Of a DNA stretch of 8,554 nt, positions 1-6,327 are shown in pieces. The stretch's first letter is position 1, and each line of letters begins with the position of its first letter. The stretch covers positions 17,702 to 26,255 of the forward strand of contig JAAVGX010000018.1 of NCBI GenBank assembly GCA_014800065.1, written 5' to 3'. This DNA comes from Bacteroidales bacterium. Its GTDB lineage: Bacteria > Bacteroidota > Bacteroidia > Bacteroidales > Muribaculaceae. The notes below the pieces were generated by a model. That model worked only from the letters and a program-made list of their open reading frames with translations. It made no database searches and was not told the origin of the DNA. Both the position numbers and the translations under genes were made by a program.

Positions 1-330
1 CCGAATTCGTGCATCGTCACGCTCCCCGATGGGTGCTTGCGACCTCAGAGCATATCCTTCGAGGGCTGGACCTCGGAGGTCACGGTTCTGCCGGAAGAAC
101 AGTACCACAATATTGTACGCGCGCAGGACAATCAATATCTACGCGCCTCCGCCGACTACCCGGTCGCAGCTCTGTGCCCCGGTCGACCGCGCTCCATCAT
201 CGCCTTCCCGACATCCGGCGGCAAGCTGACCTCCCTCATAGCGGTGAAAGATCCCGGCGACAACATCTACATCCTCGACGAAACCCTACTCAACCACCTA
301 CCCGCCGACGACATATTTAATCAACTGTAA
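1..330 (+). CDS. 3' part of an unrecognised, probably phage-derived gene
   Basis: Frame 1 is open from the first base of the window to TAA at 328-330, giving 109 residues with no credible internal start, so the gene begins upstream. The visible part has no motif I recognise, no membrane segment and no cysteine cluster. It contains the stretch EEQYHNIVRAQDNQYLRAS, later a short Ser/Gly-Gly turn (PTSGGKLT), and ends in an acidic/hydrophobic tail (HLPADDIFNQL). The only clue to its role is position: it ends 21 bp before a phage portal gene on the same strand, with similar GC-rich codon use, so a phage structural or packaging role is plausible. That is inference. It could equally be an unrelated protein. 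Only the coding status is well supported. Confidence 0.6.
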   Translation, partial: PNSCIVTLPDGCLRPQSISFEGWTSEVTVLPEEQYHNIVRAQDNQYLRASADYPVAALCPGRPRSIIAFPTSGGKLTSLIAVKDPGDNIYILDETLLNHLPADDIFNQL

Positions 331-351
331 AATTATCCTAATCAAAACACA

Positions 352-1644
352 ATGAAATCCACCTTACCAAATATTCTTGCATGCGCCCACAGGGCATGGA
401 TATCGGGAGGAACCTTCCGCACTTGCCGACAGCGCTACAAACGCTACACCTACGGCGACCAATGGTCCGACCCCGTGAACTGGGAGGGCACCACTATCCC
501 CGAACGCGAAGCTATCCTGCGTTCGGGTCGACGTCCGATGGTCAACAACCTAATCCGCCAGCTCGTCAAAAGCGTAGTGGGTCATTTTCGCACTCAGTCG
601 GCTGAAATGGAGCTCTACTCCGGTGAATCCATCGCCACTCATGCCACCCACAACGCCCTCCCCGAGCTGGACAGCCGTTTGCTGGAGGAATTCCTCATCT
701 CCGGTTGCGCCGTTCAGCGTGTGGTGAGCGAACGCCGGTTCAACGGCAAGGAGGTGTGGGTGGATAATGTGGATCCGCGCACATTCTTCGTGAATTCCTT
801 TCGCGACCCACGAGGCCGCGACATCGACCTGATCGGAATGCTCCACGACATGACATTCCCGGAAGTGGTGAACCGCTTTGCCCGCGGCTCCAAAGGTCGC
901 GCCGAGATGTTCCGGCGAATCTACGACCCCGCAGCGACTCCCACCGGTAGTGCCGACTTCTTCCAAGCCAACGGCGAAGGGGTCGACTTCTACCGATGTG
1001 CCGACCCCGGTCGATGCCGCGTCATCGAAATCTGGACGCTCGACAGCCGCCCGCGGCGAGGTGGCGTGGATCACGATTTTGTGTGGCATGCCCGATTTTT
1101 AGCCCCCGACGGCACTCTGCTCGGTGAATACGATTCGCCATACCGCCACCGTAGCCATCCCTTCGTAATCAAGCTATATCCCCTCACCGATGGCGAGATT
1201 CACTCGTTCGTGGAGGATGTCATTGAGCAACAAAGGTTTATCAACCGCCTCATTGTGCAGATCGACCACATAATGTCCTGCTCCGCAAAGGGGGTGCTGC
1301 TATTTCCCGTTGACCAGTTGGTGAAGGGCGCCACATGGGAAGATGTCGCCAACAAATGGGCTCAATGCGATTCGCTCATTCCAATCACCGGCAACGGCGA
1401 CCTCCCTCAGCAAGTGGTCAGCAACACTGCCAACAACGGCGCCTATCAACTCCTCCAGCTCGAGCTGAATCTGTTCGAGAAAACCTCGGGCGTGGGCGAT
1501 GCTCTGATGGGTCGACTGAGCGGACATCAGGGTGCCGAGCTCTATGAAAATCAAGTTCGAAACGCCACCATAGCCCTGGCCGACATTTTCGAGTCCTTCC
1601 TGTCTTTCATCCACACGCGAAACGATAAAATCCTCACAACTTAG
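352..1644 (+). CDS. Phage portal protein (P22/crAss-like), apparently C-terminally short
   Basis: This 430-residue protein resembles the portal proteins of tailed phages of Bacteroidota. Portals form the dodecameric ring through which DNA enters and leaves the capsid. The N-terminus has the familiar layout: aromatic and basic residues leading to YGDQWSDPV (about 35-43), then a Thr/Glu-rich segment and a PMVNNLIRQLVKSVVGHFR-like helix (about 62-80). A middle section carries VDPRTFFVNSFRDPRGRDIDLIG (about 120-142), and a later one HPFVIKLYPLTDGEIHSFVEDVIEQQRFINR (about 264-294). The end (ENQVRNATIALADIFESFL) matches the helix that normally precedes the crown/barrel region, but the protein stops about 15 residues later. 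P22 portal is about 725 residues, so the C-terminal part is probably missing. No terminase, capsid or scaffold gene is seen downstream. ATG at 352 is chosen because the conserved N-terminus follows directly. It is likely a prophage remnant. Family assignment is by recognition of the pattern, not by a search. Confidence 0.72.
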   Translation: MKSTLPNILACAHRAWISGGTFRTCRQRYKRYTYGDQWSDPVNWEGTTIPEREAILRSGRRPMVNNLIRQLVKSVVGHFRTQSAEMELYSGESIATHATHNALPELDSRLLEEFLISGCAVQRVVSERRFNGKEVWVDNVDPRTFFVNSFRDPRGRDIDLIGMLHDMTFPEVVNRFARGSKGRAEMFRRIYDPAATPTGSADFFQANGEGVDFYRCADPGRCRVIEIWTLDSRPRRGGVDHDFVWHARFLAPDGTLLGEYDSPYRHRSHPFVIKLYPLTDGEIHSFVEDVIEQQRFINRLIVQIDHIMSCSAKGVLLFPVDQLVKGATWEDVANKWAQCDSLIPITGNGDLPQQVVSNTANNGAYQLLQLELNLFEKTSGVGDALMGRLSGHQGAELYENQVRNATIALADIFESFLSFIHTRNDKILTT

Positions 1645-1749
1645 TCTTTCGATACCACACATTAATACATATGTACTCGAGTTTCAACCTCGCTCTTTGA
1701 GCCTTCAAATGTGAAATAATATTAAAATTGGAATTGATTTGCGAAATAT

Positions 1750-1780
1750 TTTGCAGAGTAGAAAAATTTGCGTAACTTTG
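1750..1780 (+). promoter_or_regulatory. Bacteroidales-type promoter for the tRNA-Glu/rpsT unit
   Basis: A TTTG -33 element at 1750-1753 is separated by 19 bp from TAACTTTG at 1773-1780, matching the TTTG-N19/21-TAnnTTTG consensus of the Bacteroidota primary sigma factor. Transcription would begin close to 1787, some 13 bases before the mature tRNA 5' end. The region is AT-rich, unlike the flanking genes. A perfect inverted repeat, ATTTGCG at 1766-1772 and CGCAAAT at 1785-1791, brackets the -7 element. Confidence 0.8.
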
Positions 1781-1799
1781 CACTCGCAAATCACACCAA

Positions 1800-1871
1800 G
1801 GCCCATTCGTCTATCGGTTAGGACGCGAGATTTTCATTCTCGAAAGAGGAGTTCGATTCTCCTATGGGCTA
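1800..1871 (+). tRNA. tRNA-Glu (anticodon UUC), first copy
   Basis: The sequence folds as a standard 72-nt cloverleaf: acceptor arm 1800-1806 with 1864-1870, D stem GTCT/GGAC, anticodon stem CGAGA/TCTCG with loop TTTTCAT, and T arm AGGAG/CTCCT with loop TTCGATT. The anticodon TTC at 1833-1835 reads GAA/GAG (glutamate). The 3' CCA is not encoded, so it must be added after transcription. The first acceptor pair is G1-U72, a wobble, and the discriminator base is A. It lies directly downstream of a strong promoter and 33 bp upstream of rpsT, so the two are probably co-transcribed and the tRNA is released by processing. A second, identical copy lies after rpsT. Confidence 0.96.
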
Positions 1872-1904
1872 CTAACTAAACTGAATTTAAAGAATCTCAC
1901 GATA

Positions 1905-2162
1905 ATGGCTAATCACAAATCTTCAGAAAAGCGTATCCGTCAGACAATTACTCGCCGTCTCCGTAACCGCTACTATGCCAAGACTGCCCGTAATGCCGTG
2001 CGCAACCTGCGTAAGATGACTGATAAGGCAGCTGCCGAGGCTCGCTTCCGCGAAGTTACCGCGATGCTCGACCGTCTCGCAAGCAAAAACACTATCTCAA
2101 AGAACAAGGCGGCTAACCTCAAGAGCAAGCTCGCTAAGCACATCGCTAAGCTCTCTGCCTGA
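1905..2162 (+). CDS. rpsT: Ribosomal protein S20
   Basis: S20 is an 85-residue, very basic, all-helical protein that binds 16S rRNA early in assembly of the small ribosomal subunit. The N-terminus [13 protein letters not shown] is diagnostic of the family, followed by the Arg/Lys-rich helix ([21 protein letters not shown]) and the C-terminal Lys/Ala-rich helix ([16 protein letters not shown]). Length is normal for the family. The start at 1905 is fixed by the conserved MANHKS. No Shine-Dalgarno is evident in the short leader (ACGATA precedes ATG), as is usual in this phylum. The gene sits between two tRNA-Glu copies, presumably on one transcript. Codon use differs from the neighbours, with more CGT and AAG, as expected for a highly expressed ribosomal protein. 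Confidence 0.98.
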   Translation: MANHKSSEKRIRQTITRRLRNRYYAKTARNAVRNLRKMTDKAAAEARFREVTAMLDRLASKNTISKNKAANLKSKLAKHIAKLSA

Positions 2163-2193
2163 TTCTTAAACGCATTTGGGCTCCGCCCTTGAT

Positions 2194-2265
2194 GGCCCAT
2201 TCGTCTATCGGTTAGGACGCGAGATTTTCATTCTCGAAAGAGGAGTTCGATTCTCCTATGGGCTA
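2194..2265 (+). tRNA. tRNA-Glu (anticodon UUC), second identical copy
   Basis: All 72 bases match the copy at 1800-1871, including the G1-U72 wobble and discriminator A; the anticodon TTC is at 2227-2229. CCA is again not encoded. Outside the tRNA, homology extends only one base downstream (C), so the duplication is confined to the mature RNA. It begins 31 bp after the rpsT stop codon, with no Bacteroidales promoter in that gap, so it is most likely transcribed from the promoter at 1750-1780 together with the first tRNA and rpsT. A hairpin terminator follows immediately. Confidence 0.96.
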
Positions 2266-2266
2266 C

Positions 2267-2303
2267 AAGCTCCGAACACTTTGGTGGACGGAGCTTTATT
2301 TTT
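2267..2303 (+). terminator. Rho-independent terminator after the tRNA/rpsT unit
   Basis: An 8-bp perfect stem, AAGCTCCG at 2267-2274 with CGGAGCTT at 2289-2296, encloses a 14-base loop in which CAC/GTG can pair further. It is followed by TATTTTT. It starts one base after the second tRNA and would close the tRNA-rpsT-tRNA transcript. Its T-run also forms TATTTTTG (2297-2304), which looks like a -7 element for the next gene, but there is no matching -33 element at the right distance. Confidence 0.85.
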
Positions 2304-2377
2304 GGCTCGTCTTTTGCGCCTAATTTCATTCTCTCATCGCAATCCCTTCGGTTTTTTTAACTCTCAACTCTTACTTA

Positions 2378-3019
2378 ATGAACCTTTTGTTTGACCTCGG
2401 CGGCGTAATTATTGATATCGAGCGCCAGCACTGCGTGGATGCTTTCAAAGCTCTCGGCCTCAAAAATGCCGACGAGTTCTTCGGTCTCTACGCTCAGACA
2501 GGCGCCTTCATGGACCTCGAAAACGGCTCAATAAACACCGAGCAATTCCACAATATTATCCGAAAGGAACTCCCCGAAGGCGTAACCGATTATCAAATCG
2601 ACACTGCCTTTCAAAAATTCATCATCGGAATTCCCGAACATCGCCTCAAAGCGCTCCGAGAACTGCGCGCCAAGGGCTACAACATCTACGTCCTCAGCAA
2701 CACAAACCCAATAATGTGGAACGGCGTAATTGCCAATGAATTTGCTAAAGAAGGACTCCGACGCGAGGATTATTTCGACGGCATTGTAACTTCATTCAAG
2801 GCTCGAGCCACAAAGCCCGATGAGAAAATTTTCCGATATGCCATTGAATACCTCGGAATTAATCCCGAAGAAACCATCTTTTTCGACGACTCCGAAGCCA
2901 ACACAAAGGCCGCCGAAGCTCTGGGGTTCAAAACGGCACATGTACTCCCCGGCACCGAGTTCATGGACTATATTCCACATTCTAAAAGTAAACACACTCT
3001 AAAAACTGATGAGCGCTAA
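2378..3019 (+). CDS. HAD-superfamily phosphatase (subfamily IA, YihX-like)
   Basis: A soluble 213-residue hydrolase of the haloacid dehalogenase superfamily, likely acting on a small phosphorylated metabolite in the cytoplasm. Motif I is FDLGGVIID with nucleophile D6. The usual second Asp is replaced by Gly (DLGG), as in the YihX type, whose E. coli member acts on alpha-glucose-1-phosphate. Motif II is LSNTN (S107), motif III is K146 in KP, and motif IV is FFDD (D170, D171). Residues about 15-90 form the helical cap. The length is typical. The start at 2378 puts the hydrophobic strand NLLFD immediately before the nucleophile, as expected. The end overlaps ribF by 11 bases, so the two are co-translated. 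The pairing raises the possibility of action on a flavin-pathway phosphate such as FMN or the pyrimidine phosphate intermediate, but nothing in the sequence proves a substrate. Confidence 0.9.
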   Translation: MNLLFDLGGVIIDIERQHCVDAFKALGLKNADEFFGLYAQTGAFMDLENGSINTEQFHNIIRKELPEGVTDYQIDTAFQKFIIGIPEHRLKALRELRAKGYNIYVLSNTNPIMWNGVIANEFAKEGLRREDYFDGIVTSFKARATKPDEKIFRYAIEYLGINPEETIFFDDSEANTKAAEALGFKTAHVLPGTEFMDYIPHSKSKHTLKTDER

Positions 3020-3899
3020 GGCGGAGAAAGGATATATGGCCGCTGTGGGCACCTTCGATGGTGTGCACCGCGGACATGCCTTTGTTATTGAACGCCTCAA
3101 AGCCGAAGCGGAGGCTAAAAGCCTCAAAACCAAGGTCATAACCTTCGATAATCACCCGATGGCAGTCGTCGCTCCGCAGCGATGCCCCTCAGCCCTCTCC
3201 GACAGCAAGGAGCGCGCCCTCCTTTTGCAAAGTCTGGGCGTCGATGCCGTGGAATCCATTCCCTTCAACTCCGAATTAGCTGCCCTTACAGCCGAGCAAT
3301 TCCTTGAATTCCTGCACAATGAGCATAATGTGAAAGCTCTTGTGATGGGGTTCAACAACCATATCGGGTCCGACCGCCGAACCGGAGAAAGCCTCGGCCC
3401 GGAATGCTGCGGCGTGGAAATTATATGCCTGCCCGAACTGGACTCCGAGGATGGCGTAAGCAGCTCGGCAGTCCGTTCTGCGCTTGCCAACGGCGATGTC
3501 AGCGAGGCCGCACGCCTCCTGGGCAGACCATACTCTATCATGGGCAACGTGGTGGACGGAAAGCACCTCGGGCGCAAAATCGGATTCCCCACTGCTAACA
3601 TATCCCCTGATGACCCTCGGAGAATGATTCCCGCTGAGGGTGTGTACGCCGTCGACGTGATTCTTCCCTCCGGACAAGTCCATCGGGGAATGGTCAACAT
3701 CGGACATCGCCCAACCGTCGACTGCCCCGACGCGCCTCTGAGCATCGAGGTGAACATCTTCGACTTCGACGGCAACCTCTACGGCCAAAACATTGCCCTA
3801 CGATTCCTCAAACATCTCCGCTCCGAAAAACGTTTCCCTCACATCGACGCCCTTATCGCCCAGCTCCACATCGACCGTCAGGCGGCTCGAAACGCTTGA
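3009..3899 (+). CDS. ribF: Bifunctional riboflavin kinase / FMN adenylyltransferase
   Basis: Makes FMN and then FAD from riboflavin and ATP in the cytoplasm. The N-terminal adenylyltransferase domain (about 8-165) has the nucleotide-binding motif GTFDGVHRGH (14-23), a GFNNHIG segment (114-120) and the VSSSAVR motif (150-156). The C-terminal kinase domain (about 172-290) has GRKIGFPTAN (188-197, with the conserved PTAN), MVNIGHRPT (228-236) and IEVNIFDFDGNLYG (246-259), where E247 is the expected catalytic glutamate. All key motifs are intact. At 296 residues it is a little shorter than many homologues, mainly because only about 13 residues precede the first motif. ATG at 3009 lies inside the end of the HAD gene, and the 11-base overlap implies coupled translation. 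No FMN riboswitch precedes it. Confidence 0.96.
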   Translation: MSAKAEKGYMAAVGTFDGVHRGHAFVIERLKAEAEAKSLKTKVITFDNHPMAVVAPQRCPSALSDSKERALLLQSLGVDAVESIPFNSELAALTAEQFLEFLHNEHNVKALVMGFNNHIGSDRRTGESLGPECCGVEIICLPELDSEDGVSSSAVRSALANGDVSEAARLLGRPYSIMGNVVDGKHLGRKIGFPTANISPDDPRRMIPAEGVYAVDVILPSGQVHRGMVNIGHRPTVDCPDAPLSIEVNIFDFDGNLYGQNIALRFLKHLRSEKRFPHIDALIAQLHIDRQAARNA

Positions 3900-3968
3900 T
3901 TCGGCACAATATTTGCCGTAAACAGCTTCAAGAGCCATGAAGGTAGCGAAAGAATTTATACCTTACGC

Positions 3969-3999
3969 TTGCAAAAGCTAAATAATATACCTATTTTTG
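3969..3999 (+). promoter_or_regulatory. Bacteroidales-type promoter of the slyD-lolD-cysS operon
   Basis: TTG at 3969-3971, a 20-bp spacer and TATTTTTG at 3992-3999 fit the Bacteroidota consensus well. Transcription would start near 4005, leaving an AT-rich leader of about 15 bases before the ATG at 4021. No equally good promoter is seen in the later gaps of the operon, so this one may drive all six genes to 8021. Confidence 0.8.
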
Positions 4000-4020
4000 T
4001 AAATTCAAAAACTTTTAAAT

Positions 4021-4632
4021 ATGGAAGCTAAAGAAAAAATTGAACCCGGAAAATACTTCGAAATCGAATATAAGCTCTATCGTGTTAACCCCGATGGCAC
4101 CGAAACTCTCGTACATGAGGTAACCGCCGACGAGCCCGACCGCGCAATCCAAGGACTCACACTCGGATTCGTGGAAGCTCTCGATGCTGAATTGCTCGGA
4201 AAAGCCGCAGGCGACACTTTCGACTTTGTGGCAGCCCCTGAAAAGGCTTTCGGCCCCTACACCGAGGAGGAAATTTACGACGTTCCCAAGGACCGACTCA
4301 CCGTCGACGGCAAGTTCGACGAAGAGATGTTCACCCCCGGCGCTATGATTCCTTTGATGACTCCCGATGGTTATCGCATTGACGGACAGGTCGTTTCGGT
4401 AGGTTCCGATAGCGTCAAGCTCGACCTCAACCACCCCCTCGCCAAAGATAAGGTGCACTATGTGGGCAAGGTGCTTCAGGTGCGCGATCCCAAGCCCGAA
4501 GAACTCCAACCCGCTCACGGTTGCGGTTGCGGCTGCTGCCACGACGATGGCGCACACGACTGCGAAGGCGGATGTCACGACGGCGGATGCTGCGGCGATC
4601 ACGACCACAACGGATGCGGATGCAACCACTGA
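4021..4632 (+). CDS. slyD: SlyD-type FKBP peptidyl-prolyl isomerase with metal-binding tail
   Basis: A cytoplasmic proline isomerase/chaperone of the SlyD kind, 203 residues (E. coli SlyD has 196). An FKBP core (about 10-75, with [37 protein letters not shown]) is interrupted by an insert-in-flap domain (about 80-130), and the core then returns with [10 protein letters not shown] (132-141, NHPLA being a SlyD hallmark). Residues 166-203 form a striking tail with 10 Cys and 7 His in 38 residues, in [15 protein letters not shown] and CGCNH clusters. In E. coli SlyD a similar tail binds nickel and other divalent metals and serves hydrogenase maturation. Which metal is bound here is not known. The start at 4021 fits the promoter just upstream. 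The stop codon overlaps the start of the ABC ATPase by 13 bases. Confidence 0.92.
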   Translation: MEAKEKIEPGKYFEIEYKLYRVNPDGTETLVHEVTADEPDRAIQGLTLGFVEALDAELLGKAAGDTFDFVAAPEKAFGPYTEEEIYDVPKDRLTVDGKFDEEMFTPGAMIPLMTPDGYRIDGQVVSVGSDSVKLDLNHPLAKDKVHYVGKVLQVRDPKPEELQPAHGCGCGCCHDDGAHDCEGGCHDGGCCGDHDHNGCGCNH

Positions 4633-5297
4633 TTCGAGGACGCAACATACACAAGCATTTCGGTAATCTCGAAGTGCTGAAAGGTATCGATTGCGATATC
4701 TTTCCCGGTAAGGTAACTGTCATTGTCGGCCCGAGCGGGGCCGGCAAGACTACCCTCCTCCAGATTATCGGAACGCTCCTAAAACCGGAAAATGGAGCTT
4801 CCGTGGAGTATAACGGACAAAACGTGCTCGCCCTTAACGACAACGCCATGGCCGACTTCCGTAACGAAAACATCGGATTCGTTTTCCAGTTCCATCAGCT
4901 CCTGCCCGAATTTTCCCTCCTGGAGAATGTCGCAATGCCCGCCCTCATCGGTGGCGCCAAGCGAAAGGACGCCTTGGCTAAGGCATCTGCCCTGCTGGAG
5001 CGGATGGGATTAAGCCACCGAGCCGACCACCTTCCCTCGGAGCTTTCAGGCGGCGAATGCCAAAGGGCTGCCGTGGCAAGGGCTTTGGTTAACGAACCTA
5101 AGGTAATATTGGCCGACGAACCTTCCGGTAGCCTCGACTCGCAGAATCGACAGGCACTCCACGACCTCTTCTTCGAACTCCGCGACCGAATGCACATCAC
5201 ATTCCTGATCGTCACTCACGACGAAACGTTAGCTGCCCGGGCCGACTGTGTGATACGCCTACGCGACGGTCGTATCGACAACGACAGGCATCCCTGA
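4620..5297 (+). CDS. lolD: LolD-type lipoprotein-releasing ABC transporter ATPase
   Basis: A 225-residue ATP-binding subunit with every ABC motif: Walker [10 protein letters not shown] (37-45), Q-loop [16 protein letters not shown], signature [15 protein letters not shown], Walker [13 protein letters not shown] and H-loop VTHD. The [14 protein letters not shown] wording and small size match LolD, the ATPase of LolCDE, which releases lipoproteins from the inner membrane toward the outer membrane. MacB/FtsE-like families are close relatives, and the permease (LolC/LolE) is not in this window. The frame is open back to ATG 4521, but the upstream part is an Arg-rich shadow of the slyD tail, so I choose ATG 4620 ([15 protein letters not shown]), two codons after another ATG at 4614. 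Either choice overlaps slyD and suggests coupling. A lipoprotein gene follows. Confidence 0.92.
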   Translation: MQPLIRGRNIHKHFGNLEVLKGIDCDIFPGKVTVIVGPSGAGKTTLLQIIGTLLKPENGASVEYNGQNVLALNDNAMADFRNENIGFVFQFHQLLPEFSLLENVAMPALIGGAKRKDALAKASALLERMGLSHRADHLPSELSGGECQRAAVARALVNEPKVILADEPSGSLDSQNRQALHDLFFELRDRMHITFLIVTHDETLAARADCVIRLRDGRIDNDRHP

Positions 5298-5344
5298 CTC
5301 CATTTTCATCAATCTCAAACGTCACAATCAATCGCTATAGCAAT

Positions 5345-5992
5345 ATGAAAAAATTTCTCCTTTCTCTTATGGCTGCAGTCATTCTCACTGCATGCAGCAA
5401 CAACAACGATAACAACACCGTAATCATCTCCAACTTCGCCACTCTGGACGTTATCTCACCCAACGGTGCAATCTTCACCGTTCAGAATCCCGGCGAAACT
5501 CAGGTAACAACCCTCACGGCTTCCCAGGCAATCAACGCCGACAACTTCAAAGCCGGAACCCGTGTTTTCGTGCAGTACACTCTCCCCGATGATGCTACCA
5601 CCTCCGCAAAAAACTGCACCCTCATGGCAATGTACAACACCGACGGTGCCGGTGATATGATTCAGAACGCTACCGCCGAATCCACCAAGGATTGGGAAAC
5701 TATCGAAACCCAACTCTCAGAGGTTACTATCACAGGCAGCTTCATCAACATCATCGGTCAGGCTAATTGCGACTACACAAAGTACTCCTGCAAACTCTAT
5801 GTGGACGAAACTACTCTGAACGACGAATATCCCCAGCTCTACCTGATATTCCTCAACGAAGGTGTCAACGAGCAGTACCTCACATTCCTCGGCTCTTGGA
5901 ACTTCGAGCATATCCGTCAGCTCCCCACAAGCAAAGGCATGATTCTGAATGCAAACAATCCCGGCATGCAGAAAATCACTATCAATTTCTAA
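5345..5992 (+). CDS. NigD-like lipoprotein
   Basis: A 215-residue secreted lipoprotein. The N-terminus MKKFLLSLMAAVILTAC is a type II signal peptide with lipobox LTAC and lipidated C17. An Asn-rich linker follows (SNNNDNNT). The remainder is beta-rich. A first domain (about 25-90) contains the VFVQYTLPDD-type strand seen in the N-terminal OB-like domain of NigD-like proteins of Bacteroides, and a second (about 110-215) ends in a strand-rich LYLIFLN...MQKITINF segment. NigD was named from a bacteriocin cluster, but the wider family has no settled role. Assignment is by resemblance and is moderate. The linker lacks the acidic run (for example K/S followed by D/E residues) reported as a surface-export signal, so the periplasmic face of the outer membrane is a possible location. 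It lies 47 bp after lolD with no promoter seen between them. Confidence 0.8.
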   Translation: MKKFLLSLMAAVILTACSNNNDNNTVIISNFATLDVISPNGAIFTVQNPGETQVTTLTASQAINADNFKAGTRVFVQYTLPDDATTSAKNCTLMAMYNTDGAGDMIQNATAESTKDWETIETQLSEVTITGSFINIIGQANCDYTKYSCKLYVDETTLNDEYPQLYLIFLNEGVNEQYLTFLGSWNFEHIRQLPTSKGMILNANNPGMQKITINF

Positions 5993-6015
5993 GTAACCTA
6001 AATTTTTAAGATAAA

Positions 6016-6324
6016 ATGGCAGAAAAACAACAGGAACTCAAAATTGAGCTCGCTCCCGAAATAGCAACCGGTCACTACAGCAACCTCGCAGTAATCTCTC
6101 ACGGTCCCAACGAATTCTTCCTCGACTTCATCGCAGTCGCTCCAAACATGCCTCAGGCTCGCGTCGTATCACGCATTATCATGACTCCCGAAAATGCAAA
6201 AAACCTCGCCGGACTCCTCGCCGAAAACGTTCGCCGTTACGAAGCTACATTCGGCCCCATTGCCCCCAAAATGCCAAAGAACCCTCAAGGCAACGGTGGT
6301 ATTCCCAACCCCTTCTCGGCTTAA
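6016..6324 (+). CDS. DUF3467 family protein
   Basis: A 102-residue soluble protein that I recognise as DUF3467, a small, widely conserved family of unknown function. The core is IELAPEIATGHYSNLAVISHGPNEFFLDF (about 10-38), where YSNL, the I-H-P-E/N pattern and FLDF are typical, followed by ARVVSRIIMTPENAKNLAGLLAENVRRYEATFG (about 48-80), a strand and helix. The C-terminal 20 residues are Pro/Gly/Asn-rich and probably disordered. There is no signal peptide or membrane segment. ATG at 6016 lies 23 bp after the lipoprotein stop, and the stop is 3 bp before cysS, so the gene is within the operon. Its steady linkage to a tRNA synthetase here hints at a housekeeping role, but this is only context. 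Confidence 0.88.
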   Translation: MAEKQQELKIELAPEIATGHYSNLAVISHGPNEFFLDFIAVAPNMPQARVVSRIIMTPENAKNLAGLLAENVRRYEATFGPIAPKMPKNPQGNGGIPNPFSA

Positions 6325-6327
6325 GCG

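Noticed and set aside
550..1089. Long minus-strand frame inside the portal gene
   Set aside because: It is a shadow of the portal coding sequence caused by its GC-rich codon use. The translation has no recognisable domain, while the + strand frame matches a known family.
1663..1676. Palindrome TACATATGTA in the gap after the portal gene as an attachment or operator site
   Set aside because: It is a single 10-bp AT-rich palindrome with no second copy in the window, so it could easily occur by chance.
2178..2188. Small hairpin GGGC-TCC-GCCC between rpsT and the second tRNA as a terminator
   Set aside because: It has a four-base stem with only a short TT after it. It might slow transcription or help processing, but it is not a convincing terminator.
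2297..2304. Promoter TATTTTTG for the HAD/ribF pair
   Set aside because: The -7 match is good, but the only TTTG upstream is 13 bases away instead of 19-21, and the site lies in the terminator T-run. It is possible but not supported enough to list.
3902..3918. Terminator after ribF
   Set aside because: CGGCA/TGCCG forms only a 5-bp stem with a 7-base loop and no following T-run, so it is too weak to call.
4521..4619. N-terminal extension of the ABC ATPase to ATG 4521
   Set aside because: The added 33 residues are an Arg/Met-rich out-of-frame reading of the SlyD Cys/His tail and are unlike any LolD N-terminus. Starting at 4620 gives the normal length.
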